Shown here: positions 41,701 through 50,235 of the stretch, in pieces
Layout: each line of letters opens with the position of its first letter
Numbering within the stretch: position 1 is the stretch's first letter
Source of the DNA: Aphidius gifuensis
Taxonomy: Eukaryota; Arthropoda; Insecta; Hymenoptera; Braconidae
Assembly (NCBI RefSeq): GCF_014905175.1
Contig: NC_057789.1
Coordinates: 6,076,001-6,140,000, forward strand
Length of the DNA: 64,000 nt
Direction: 5' to 3'
Translations under genes and position numbers: made by a program
Notes under the pieces: model-generated
Told to the model about the DNA's origin: nothing
Database searches by the model: none
What the model saw: the letters and a program-made list of their open reading frames with translations, nothing else

Positions 41701-44700
41701 AACTCAACGAATATCATGAGACACGTAACCTAAATTCTGGAAAAACTAAAAAATATTATTTTATTTATTTTATCATGAAATTACTGACATAAAATAAGCT
41801 AAATATATTTTATAAATTTATAATAAATAAAATGAAAAATTAACTACTTGGTATGCTTTTGAAAATCATTTACATTTTTTTACTTTTCACATTTGCAAAT
41901 GAGTCTTTTTTTTTCCAACTCAACAAGTATTTTAAGATTTTTTTTTTTTAACCGTTCGATTCGAAAGATTGACAGTTAATGACGGTTTCAATTTCCTCTT
42001 GGATTTTTTTCACCGTCATTCTTCTATAAAAAAAAAAATAACAGCAGTTGCTATACATGAATACTTTTTCTTTTGAAAAATAATAATAGTAGAAAAATAT
42101 TATGTCAGTCAGGCTAAATCAATTCTGCTTCTTTGCTAAGCCATTTCTGTTCCGATGAGATTTTAACATTCTCGACGAAAAAGTTTTTTTTTTTTTTTGT
42201 GAAAAATGACATGACAAGCTAAAAGGATTTTCTTTGATGAAAAACTATGAATTTTTCATTTACCATTTGTAAATGAAATATTTATTTATTAATATAATTG
42301 ATAGTTTTAATAATTTTTCAACTAAAAGAAAAAAAAATTTAAATACTGATAATAATTTATTTTTAAAAAAGGAAATAGCAACTTTTCTATTTTTTTTTTT
42401 TACAAAAATTCAATTGTTTATGCACGGTATATTTAAAAAACTTTGAACTTTTATAAAAAAATTTTATAAAGGTATAAAAATAAAAGCCTTTTGATAAAAT
42501 AAAAATAAATAAAGTATCATATGTGTAGGTAGCAAGATGAACGAGTTTTCATCATTGAAGTAGCTTCGTGGTTTTGATAAGCATGATAGACTATTTTCAG
42601 AAGTGGGTCACTGTGACTGCATCGTGTAAAAGTTTAACGTATCTAGCAAATGTCATAGTTCAACGTCATCAAACAAGTCAACTTTTTTTTTTGAGTAACC
42701 ATTTAAATCAAAATTTGAAAAAAAAAAAAAAAAAGAATTTTTTTTATTTATTTAAATATTAAATGTATCATTATATCTGCATTGTCATGAAACAATAGTA
42801 AAATATATTTGAAATGATACATTATTGCATATACCAATTGATCATGTGAAAGAAAAAATTGAATTATGGAATTTAATTTTCAAAATTAATTATACAGATC
42901 GCTGCCGAAACTCAGCAGCCAGGACGAGGATGGGCCAAATCCTCACAGCCAATACACAGGCGTCACACACTTCGAACCAATACCACACGATCATGACTTC
43001 TGTGAACGGGTCGTCATCAACGTAAGTTATAATAATATTAGTGTCAAAAAAAAAATATTATTCCGCATAAAAAAACCCGAGTGAAAAGTTACACTTTGAG
43101 TAAAAAAAAAAAGTATCAACCACATGAATGAAGTTCAAAGTGGAACAGTGTATATACATATCATTTTCTCAAGCACTCGTTTGTGTTTTTTTTTTTTCTT
43201 TTTCTTTATTTTCATTCAGTATTTTTTACCAAGGTGCCAATGCGTTTTGGCACGGTCGCCAATTGGACATCGCGTGACAAGCTTCTGGAGAAAAACTTGA
43301 ACCATGTATACCACCAACGCTTTGTCAGCAGAAAAAAAAAAAAAACAACACAAAAAAAAAATAGGCGTTAGCATAAAGTACTTTTACTATATACATTGAC
43401 AAAAAAAAAAAATTAAATGAGAAAAAAAAAAGAATATATATAGTGCACTTGAAAGCACTTTTTCTTTCTTGACTTCCGACAAAGCCCCAGTAAACTTCTA
43501 TACAATATAAACCATTTCTTTAGCCCTTTGCTTCAATTTGTGCCACGATTTTCATAAACTCTATTGTGAATTTACATGAAGTTTAATCGCAAAAGCTCAC
43601 GCAAAATCTATTCAACCAACGAAAACAATAATATCAACAAAATTGTCCTTAATTCAGTCTTAAATAAAGACACATATCAACTAGATCGAAAGTGGTTCAA
43701 TATAATTCAGTAAAAGACCAGAATAAGTTATATGTATTTCTTCAAATCACGCACACGATTTATATCAATTTTTTAAATAATTTTAGATATTACTCGTAAT
43801 ATGTTTTGTCATCATTCTTTAATAATTGTTTTTTTTTTTTTTACTATATATTATCAAGGTTAAATATTTTGGTAAAAAGAATAAGGCAATTTAATTATAA
43901 CAAGACAAAAGAGAGATCGAAAAAATAATAGTAAAAATATCCTCAATTGTGACATGACCGCATTGCGCAAATTATGCTAGATACACAACTACTTGAATTT
44001 AATATTCAAAAATTAAAAAAAAAAATATTTTTAATTAATTATTTTTATAATTAACAATTAATTAAATTGTATTTTTTATTTATTAATTTGTATATAAAAA
44101 TAATGCTTTATATACAGTTGAATTTAGAATTTTTTTTTTTTTTTTAAATTATGAATAATTAAAATTTTTATAGTTGGTATATAAATATTAATTAGAGTAA
44201 ATAATTTATAAACATAAGATATCAAGTAGATAATTAAATTTTAATTGATGCATGTTTTTTATTTGTGTTTTTTTTTTTTTATTGTTAATTTTCTTTTTTT
44301 TTTTTTGTTTGTTTTTTTTTTTTTAGGTGAGCGGGTTACGGTTTGAGACACAACTACGTACGCTGAACCAATTTCCGGACACATTGCTTGGCGATCCGGC
44401 AAGACGGATACGTTATTTTGATCCATTACGCAACGAATATTTCTTTGATAGAAATCGACCTTCATTCGATGCAATTTTATATTACTATCAAAGTGGTGGT
44501 CGGTTACGACGACCTGTTAATGTACCCCTCGATGTCTTCTCCGAAGAAATTAAATTTTATGAATTGGGTGAATTGGCAACAAATAAATTTAGGTATATAT
44601 CTAAAATATAAATTATTTATTTATTTATATTTATAATAATATTTATTATATATAATAGGGAGGACGAAGGATTTATCAAGGAGGAAGAAAAGCCATTACC

Positions 44701-47700
44701 AACTCATGAATTACAAAGAAAAGTATGGCTATTATTTGAATATCCAGAAAGTTCACAAGGTGCTAGAGTCGTTGCAATTATATCTGTATTCGTGATTTTA
44801 TTATCAATTGTAATATTTTGTTTGGAAACATTACCCGAATTTAAACATTACAAAGTGTTCAATACAACAACAAATGGCACAAAAATTGAAGAGGATGAAG
44901 TGCCAGATATAACTGATCCATTCTTCCTTATTGAAACAATATGTATCATCTGGTTTACGTTTGAATTATCGGTGCGCTTCCTTGCCTGCCCAAATAAACT
45001 TAATTTCTTCCGTGACCTTATGAATTTCATCGATATCATCGCGATCATTCCGTATTTCATAACATTAGGCACGGTTATTGCCGGCAAAGAAAATGAAATG
45101 AATTTGCCAAAAGCACCGGTCAGTCCACAAGATAAAAGCACTAATCAAGCAATGTCCCTTGCAATATTGAGGGTCATACGACTTGTCAGGGTATTTCGAA
45201 TATTTAAATTATCAAGGCATAGTAAAGGTCTTCAAATACTTGGACGTACATTAAAGGCCTCTATGCGTGAGCTTGGTCTGCTCATCTTTTTCCTCTTTAT
45301 TGGTAAGTCAACAAGATATTTATTTAAATTTAATAATTTAAGTTATCAGTGATGTGATGTGATTAATGTGAATAAATTAATTAATTAATTAATTAAATTA
45401 AAAAAAAAAAAAAAAAAAAGAATGGAAGGATCAGCATGTATAGCTGCTGCATCTTTGTGTAAATATATGTATCGAGATAGTAGCGTTGCGAGGTCATGTT
45501 TCAGGCGTCATCCTGTTCAGCTCGGTGGTGTACTTTGCTGAGGTTGGAACACCGGACAGCTTCTTCAAATCGATACCAGCCGCGTTCTGGTGGGCGGTCG
45601 TCACGATGACAACCGTTGGCTATGGAGACATGAGGTATAATTAAAATTTTGATTTATCTGAACGTATTTTCTTCGTTGTCTTGCAGGTGTGGTGCTATTC
45701 TCCTCGGCAGTTTACTTCGCGGAGGCTGGCTCAGAGAATTCTTTCTTCAAGTCCATTCCGGACGCGTTCTGGTGGGCCGTTGTCACGATGACTACCGTGG
45801 GCTATGGTGACATGACGTATGATGTACTCACTTTCATTAACATTTTAGTTATTGCCACAGTATGCTCCTCTTGAGTTGTCGTTTGTATTTTTTATATCCA
45901 CTAAATGGTTGGTTAAATATAATTAACTTGTTATATTCTCGTATCATCCAACACCTTCGTGACATTAATTTTATTTTTTTTTTATTATTTATTTATTTTT
46001 ATCATTATATCCTGCCTATCAGCTGACACTTTTTATTTTCATTTTTTCATCTTCTCATACTACCAACCTGACCCCTTCTTCTATTATTTTCAGCCCCAAT
46101 CATGTTTTTTTTTTTTTTTTATTTATATTTTTATCTATTTCTATATATATTTATCTGTTTTCTGTCTCTGTTATATATTTGATTTTAAATATACTTTTAA
46201 ATCTATATAATGTCAATTACACTTTCTCAATCACGGCAAAATTTTATGTCGTATGTCAATTATCTCTTTGCATTTACACGATATTTTAATATTTCAATTA
46301 ACTTCATCTTGCTAATAATAATAAAAATATATCAAAAAAAAAAAAAAAAAACTAACACAAACACGCATTTCAATAAGACAATCATTGACAACATTTCTCT
46401 TGAAAAGTATTTCAAAAAATTCATGATTTAATCATGGCGCTTCTTAATCATTTATTTTATTATCGTTGTTTTGTTGAAAAAAATATTGTTTTATTGTTTT
46501 TTAATTATAATTTAATTTTATTCTTCACTTTTGTGTTTTTAATTTATATTATGTCGTGATTTTTATTCGGGAAAATTCTTTGTTCCTGACCATTTGTAAC
46601 AAGAGAACAATTCAATTGGCATTTTAATTTCATCTATATCAAAAATTATGTTTAATATATTATTCATAATATTGAAATGATATATTTGAAACGAAAAAAA
46701 TATATATATAAATTTAAATTTAAAAAAAAGTGGACGATGTATGAACGTCATTGATTCAATTCGCCATGGGAATAATCTCGGTTTTGTTCTCTCGTATGTG
46801 ATTGAAGCAATATATAAATACAATTCATTTTTAATAGTCTCATTATTTTTCGTATCCTGTGACCTTTAATTAACAAATATATTTATATTAAAAAAATTAA
46901 TGAATAAATATAAAATTTATACTCGAGTACGTCCAACGTCATTGTTACAATATTGAGCAATTCAAAAAAATAAATATATCAGAAAATTAATATTTCTGAT
47001 ATTATATTATTTTTGTCTATTTCGAGCTTCGGCCTACCAAGTAGAGAGAATAAATTTTTTAAAATTATCATGAAAGAATTGAAAAAAAAAAAAAAAAAAA
47101 ATTGACTATAATAGTGAAATTTAATTGAGGCATTTTTTTTTTTTTTTCATCTAACAAACAGTATATGAAATTTATTTATAAAGGGACTGTCACGCTCGTC
47201 CACTCATGTCTTGTATCAACAAAGAATTTTCCGTCGAGAAAAACCGCTTTTGAGTGCCAGAGTGGACATAGAGCTCACCACTTAATGCATGCGCCTCGAA
47301 TTTCAATACCCAGGAATGCTGAGAGAGGCATGCTGTTGACTATTATTATTCACTGTTTTCATGTTACACACGATAATAATGATGTACGATCTACTACGAG
47401 GGATGGAAAAACAACATGATTTTTTAATAAACTATAACTATTTTTGTAATTTTTTTTTTTTCTTTTTCATCAACACAATTTGTTTGTTTGTTTGTTTTTT
47501 TTTTCTCTGACGGACAATTAACAATTAACCTGATATCATATAAAATCATTCATAATAATTATATTATAATAACATCATCAAGGCATTATTAAAAAAAAAG
47601 AAATTCAAAAAATCAATCATATCAAAATAAGAGAGGTAATTTTTTGGCTTAAGTAATGCGTATTTAATTGAAAATATTGCTTTAAATTTATATTAAAATA

Positions 47701-49438
47701 AAATTTGGCCTTTAAATATATTCTTCTTGAGGTAACTAGTTAGCTTCAATTTTAAAATAACTAAATAAAAATTGTATATATTATAAGAGTAGATTTAATT
47801 GAAAATAAAAAAAATCCTCACCAAAATTTCCCATATTTAAGTGAAAAAAAAAAAAAAAAGCTTCATATTTTTATAAATGTAATAAATAAATAAATTTGAT
47901 ATTATTGTGGCTATAAATTTATGATAAGAAATATATATATTGTTAATAGTAACTATTGATAAAAAAAAAAAAAAAAATGCCTAAAAATAATTAGCTGAAA
48001 TTATGATTACACTTGATTATTTTGTTATTATATTTGTCGCAGATGAGCCTCCCGAATGTAGAGCCACACTTGACACGGCACACGAAATAGACACCACACC
48101 TCGCACATAGCTCGATAACAATGTGTCTTTGATAAATATTAATAAATAAATATATATTTAAACAAAAAAAAAAAAAACAACAAAAATATATTAATATAAA
48201 TTTAATAATATCAAAAAAAAAAAAAAAAAGTCATTATAATAAATGATTACTAATAAAGCTTTTTGATTTGTTACAGACCGGTTGGCGTTTGGGGAAAAAT
48301 TGTTGGTTCATTATGCGCGATTGCTGGTGTCCTGACAATTGCTTTACCAGTGCCTGTTATAGTTTCCAATTTCAATTACTTCTATCACCGTGAGACTGAC
48401 CAGGAAGAGATGCAGTCACAAAACTTTAATCATGTTACAAGCTGTCCGTATCTCCCTGGCACATTAGGTAATTTTTTTTTTTCTATTTTTTTTCATTCTA
48501 ATTTAGTTTATCGTTTTTAAAATTTTTATTTACAATAAATATAGAATTAATGAAAAATTAAAAAATATTAAATATAGATTTATAATGTCAATGATAATTT
48601 TAATAATAAAATGCATGATTTATAATGTAATTTAGGCTTGTTAATATTTTATATATTATTATTATATTTTATCGTGGATTTTTCACCCTGTCGTACTTAT
48701 CTTTTGAAATTTATCGTTAGTAAAAAATCTCTAGGCAATCACGTTTACCACTTAAATACACGAAATGAAATTGTTGACATAGGGGAGAGAATATCGTGGC
48801 TTAAAAAATAAAATATATTTTCATCAGGGTAAAAAGTAATAATAATAAAAAATAAATAAAAGTAATAAAATATATCCATTATGTGTATATTATAATAAAT
48901 AGAATTTCTCTTTTTTTTTGTTTTTTTATTCATATAATATATAGGCCTGATAGGAAGATTGTTTGAAGATTGTGACTTGAGTTAGGGGTAGTTATGTATA
49001 GGTCAAGGCCTCTGGTCAAAAGTAATCCCTTTTATTATACGAAGCCACAAGACAAAATGACTTTAGTCGATTTGTCAACTCTATTACACCTGTTTTTTTT
49101 TTCTTTTTTTCATTTACGTATTTGTACTTTAACAAATCTACTTGACATTTTTAAATACTTATAAATACTTTTTGTTTTTTTTTTTCAAACATTTTTATTA
49201 TTTCTTTCATGTTGTATGTTTTTTTATAAATTAAATTGAGAAAAAAAAAAAAAAAAAAAACATTTTAAATGCAGGTCAACACATGAAAAAGAACTCTATG
49301 TCAGAATCATCGTCAGACATAATTGAACTGGAGGATCATATTATATTAACTCAAGAAGTTATTAAAAAACCAAATTGTATATCTGGTCACAATAACAACA
49401 TCAATCCAACATGTATGAGCATAGAGACTGACGTCTGA
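20702..49438 (+). CDS. Shaker: Shaker (Kv1) voltage-gated potassium channel, ball-type isoform, 7 exons
   Basis: This is a tetrameric Kv1 channel that repolarises neurons and muscle and carries fast A-type K+ current. Joined exons are 20702-20778, 42898-43021, 44327-44592, 44659-45302, one of 45505-45634 or 45687-45816, 48277-48467 and 49275-49438. All junctions are GT-AG and phases match, giving 531 aa. Visible parts are the inactivation ball (1-20), T1 domain (about 62-156), S1 (192-211), N-glycosylation sites N224 and N228 in the S1-S2 loop, S2 (244-264), S3 (273-292), and S4 with R327, R330, R333, R336, K339 and R342. They are followed by S5, the P-loop with TVGYGD, S6 with PVP (438-440), and the C-terminal PDZ ligand ETDV (528-531). 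It is shorter than the fly protein because the Gln-rich C-terminal tail is missing. Family identity is near certain. Isoform structure is inferred from splice sites. Confidence 0.97.
21045..22372. repeat. Tandem array, nine copies of a 151-152 bp unit
   Basis: The motif GCTAGCACAACTTT recurs at about 21061, 21204, 21356, 21507, 21659, 21810, 21962, 22114 and 22266. Spacings are 143 and then 151-152 bp. Each unit also holds TTTTGTGCGAATTATGTGTT and a poly-T/poly-A junction. Inner copies are nearly identical, while the last is degenerate (GGTAGC, several changes). The array lies about 270 bp inside the Shaker first intron. Confidence 0.95.
22730..22824. repeat. Dispersed repeat, copy 1
   Basis: This segment aligns with 57935-58025 in the same orientation. 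Shared blocks include AGCTAGAAAATT, AAAATTTGAGAATATAT, CCCCTCA and AATTTTCAAC, and both end in GAAACGT. It may be part of a transposon or an old segmental copy. No coding capacity is seen. Confidence 0.7.
30580..30960. other. GC-richer island in the Shaker intron
   Basis: A clear composition shift in AT-rich DNA. Frames here (30582-30830 plus) include tryptophan and lysine-rich peptides of no known family. It ends with a CG-rich patch (GGCGCACAAAGCGCCGCGTG) at about 30888. It could be an internal promoter, an enhancer or an unrecognised noncoding exon. Confidence 0.3.
33190..33310. other. GC-rich patch in the Shaker intron
   Basis: GGAGGGGG, CACCGCACCGCACTACCGCGG and similar strings form a short GC-rich patch. 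A donor-like ATGTCAG|GTGAGT starts it, but its phase (1) does not fit the Shaker exon at 42898. It is probably regulatory or a noncoding first exon. Confidence 0.25.
33860..34155. other. GC-rich and pyrimidine-rich stretch in the Shaker intron
   Basis: A CTG-rich patch (33880-33935) is followed by a long C/T tract (33970-34080) and by ACAATG|GTGAGC at 34149. The last looks like a donor after an ATG, but the phase is 0 and joining to 42898 would be out of frame. Nothing coding is supported. Confidence 0.25.
35040..35340. promoter_or_regulatory. GC-rich island with a strong hairpin, candidate internal promoter or noncoding exon
   Basis: This is the most GC-rich 300 bp of the window, with many CpG sites. 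It contains a perfect 10-bp hairpin, CGAGAGGGGG-AGTCG-CCCCCTCTCG (35172-35196). A plus frame runs 35139-35333 and passes a donor-like GAG|GTACTT, but its phase is 0 and it has no recognisable product. It lies in the Shaker intron 7.6 kb before the first common exon. Confidence 0.35.
40595..40634. other. Perfect 10-bp stem hairpin
   Basis: CGTTGAAGCG and CGCTTCAACG flank a 20-nt loop. The sequence around it (40585-40690) is less AT-rich than its neighbours. The stem is too short for a microRNA precursor. A structured RNA or a binding site pair is possible. Confidence 0.3.
42898..43021 (+). CDS. Shaker: Shaker common exon 2, linker to T1 domain
   Basis: This exon follows a TATACAG acceptor and ends AAC|GTAAGT (phase 0). 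It encodes [12 protein letters not shown], then [18 protein letters not shown], the conserved stretch leading into the T1 tetramerisation domain. Its first base completes the split codon of whichever first exon is used, so all alternative N-termini converge here. The variable middle ([11 protein letters not shown]) replaces the Gly-rich segment of the fly protein. Confidence 0.95.
43022..44326. other. Shaker intron between common exons 2 and 3
   Basis: AT-rich intron of 1.3 kb, starting GTAAGT and ending in a long T tract and TTTTAG. No other feature is supported. Confidence 0.85.
44327..44592 (+). CDS. Shaker: Shaker exon 3, T1 (BTB/Kv tetramerisation) domain
   Basis: Starts with GTG AGC after a long T tract ending TTTTAG and ends AG|GTATAT (phase 2). 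It encodes [17 protein letters not shown] onward through GELATNKF, the bulk of the T1 domain that selects Kv1 partners and docks the cytoplasmic beta subunit. Residues are almost identical to fly Shaker. The codon at the 5' end is GTG for Val68, not a start. Confidence 0.96.
44659..45302 (+). CDS. Shaker: Shaker exon 4, S1 to S5 with voltage sensor
   Basis: This 644-nt exon follows a short 66-nt intron and ends ATT G|GTAAGT. It encodes the T1-S1 linker, S1, the glycosylated S1-S2 loop, S2, S3, the S4 voltage sensor with six regularly spaced Arg/Lys, the S4-S5 linker and the start of S5. The S3-S4 linker ([18 protein letters not shown]) differs from fly at several positions, as is usual for this variable loop. 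One invariant position to the next shows no frame breaks. Confidence 0.97.
45505..45634 (+). CDS. Shaker: Shaker alternative pore exon 5a (Arg at the T449 position)
   Basis: Acceptor TTTCAG at 45504 and donor GAG|GTATAA bound a 130-nt exon that encodes S5 end, turret, pore helix and filter TTVGYGDM. Compared with exon 5b, the turret reads [10 protein letters not shown] instead of [10 protein letters not shown], and SIPA replaces SIPD. The split last codon is AGA instead of ACA, giving Arg at the position of fly T449. S5 also has VILFSSVV for VVLFSSAV. All filter and pore-helix residues are intact and the nucleotide sequence has diverged at synonymous sites, which argues for a selected functional exon rather than a decaying copy. 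Exclusive use with 5b is inferred from phase. Confidence 0.92.
45687..45816 (+). CDS. Shaker: Shaker alternative pore exon 5b (canonical, Thr at T449 position)
   Basis: Acceptor CTTGCAG and donor AC|GTATGA bound 130 nt with the same phases as exon 5a. The peptide is the standard Shaker pore: turret [15 protein letters not shown], then pore helix and filter TVGYGDM. The split codon ACA gives Thr at the T449 position, before PVGVWGK of exon 6. This version is the one found in fly Shaker and is taken as the reference isoform. Confidence 0.96.
45817..48276. other. Shaker intron between pore exons and S6 exon
   Basis: A 2.46-kb intron. Two less AT-rich patches lie in it. One is at 47165-47410, after a T-rich tract and CAAACAG. 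The other is at 48042-48112, after TTTGTCGCAG. In the phase left by the pore exons both would reach a stop almost at once, so neither is an ordinary coding exon. Confidence 0.7.
48277..48467 (+). CDS. Shaker: Shaker exon 6, S6 gate and proximal C-terminus
   Basis: Begins with the A that completes the split pore codon after acceptor TGTTACAG and ends TTA G|GTAATT. It encodes the end of the P-loop (PVGVWGK), S6 with the PVP gating hinge, [18 protein letters not shown] and SCPYLPGTL. Only one version is seen here, although fly Shaker also has alternative 3' ends. The preceding intron is 2.46 kb. Confidence 0.96.
48468..49274. other. Shaker last coding intron
   Basis: AT-rich intron of 0.8 kb from GTAATT to AATGCAG. 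A small less AT-rich patch (48940-49060) has no open frame of note. Confidence 0.8.
49275..49438 (+). CDS. Shaker: Shaker terminal coding exon with PDZ-binding tail
   Basis: After acceptor AATGCAG this exon reads [15 protein letters not shown], an acidic segment, then ends SIETDV and TGA. ETDV is the class I PDZ ligand by which Shaker binds Discs-large at synapses. The tail between GTLG and ETDV is only about 50 residues, without the Gln-rich repeats of fly Shaker. A donor (TAG|GTAATT) lies 7 nt after the stop, so the 3' UTR is probably spliced. Confidence 0.94.
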
Positions 49439-49900
49439 CTACTAGGTAATTATTAATTAAATAATTAAATTAATAAATTTATATATTAATTTTAATTTTA
49501 TTATTGTTTTTTTATATTTTAGTAAAGGAGACGGTGACAGCGTGGCGGCCATTGCTGAATCAATTATTAAAAAGCTCGAGTTCCTTGCGGTACCTAACAT
49601 AAAAGTCTCTCTTCGACAAATGACAACAATCGACAACTGTCCAGTATCATTGTCATGTTTGTCCCAACACCTTGTTCATATATACATATATTATTTCATG
49701 ACTTTGAAAAAAGCAAAATCACAAGTTAAAAGAAAAAAGAAAATAGTTGTTTTTTCTTGGGATTATTGCTGAAGCATGATAATAACAAATGAATTTTTTT
49801 TTTTTTTTAAACAGATTTAAGTTGTGCGCTCAAAATAAAAAAGAAATTAATAAAATAATAATAATAAAAAAAAAAAAAAAGAGACACTTGGTACCAAAGC
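49439..49900 (+). other. Shaker 3' UTR start with a probable short intron
   Basis: The sequence after the stop reads ACTAG|GTAATT. A TTATATTTTAG acceptor at 49522 is followed by a relatively GC-rich stretch (49523-49670). An intron of about 77 nt (49446-49522) is therefore likely. Because it lies within 10 nt of the stop codon it should not trigger nonsense-mediated decay. The open frame over 49542-49772 begins without an ATG after the acceptor and resembles no protein, so I treat it as UTR. Confidence 0.45.
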
Positions 49901-50149
49901 AATCATTTATATAGGGACTACTGCAGTATATACATTTTGTATATGCTTGACTAATTTTGCGCCCCACACCACCGACTCCAGTGTTCAAATTGAATTTCCG
50001 TAGCGTCGTTTTCCCAACGAGTGAAGCTAAGTAAGATAACTTCAGGACTGACAAAAAAAAACAGTCATGAAGACAAAATAAATAAATATGTATAGCCTGA
50101 GAAAAATAAAAATCGTGAATGATAAAAATTTTTAAAAATAAAAGAGCAA

Positions 50150-50235
50150 AAAAATAAAATAATAATATTAATAATAATAATAAAAAAAAAATAATATTAA
50201 TAAATTAATAATTATAATAATAATAATAAATAATT
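50150..50235. repeat. TAA/AAT microsatellite-like stretch
   Basis: Repeated ATT/AAT/TAA units in imperfect tandem. Similar stretches occur at 52340-52362 and 54718-54741. Confidence 0.7.

Larger units (their letters stand above)
20779..42897. other. Shaker first intron (22.1 kb) of the ball isoform
   Basis: This intron runs from GTAAGT at 20779 to TATACAG at 42897. It contains the 151-bp tandem array, one copy of a dispersed repeat, several GC-rich islands and long AT-rich stretches. I found no convincing nested gene on either strand. Its extreme length agrees with the large 5' introns of fly Shaker, which carry alternative promoters. Confidence 0.75.

Noticed and set aside
44388..45141. Open frames overlapping Shaker exons 3 and 4 in other frames or on the minus strand
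   Set aside because: Shadows of the conserved Shaker exons.
47165..47419. 84-codon frame after CAAACAG in the pore-S6 intron, considered as an alternative 3' exon
   Set aside because: In the phase left by the pore exons it stops after one codon, and its own frame shows no channel residues.
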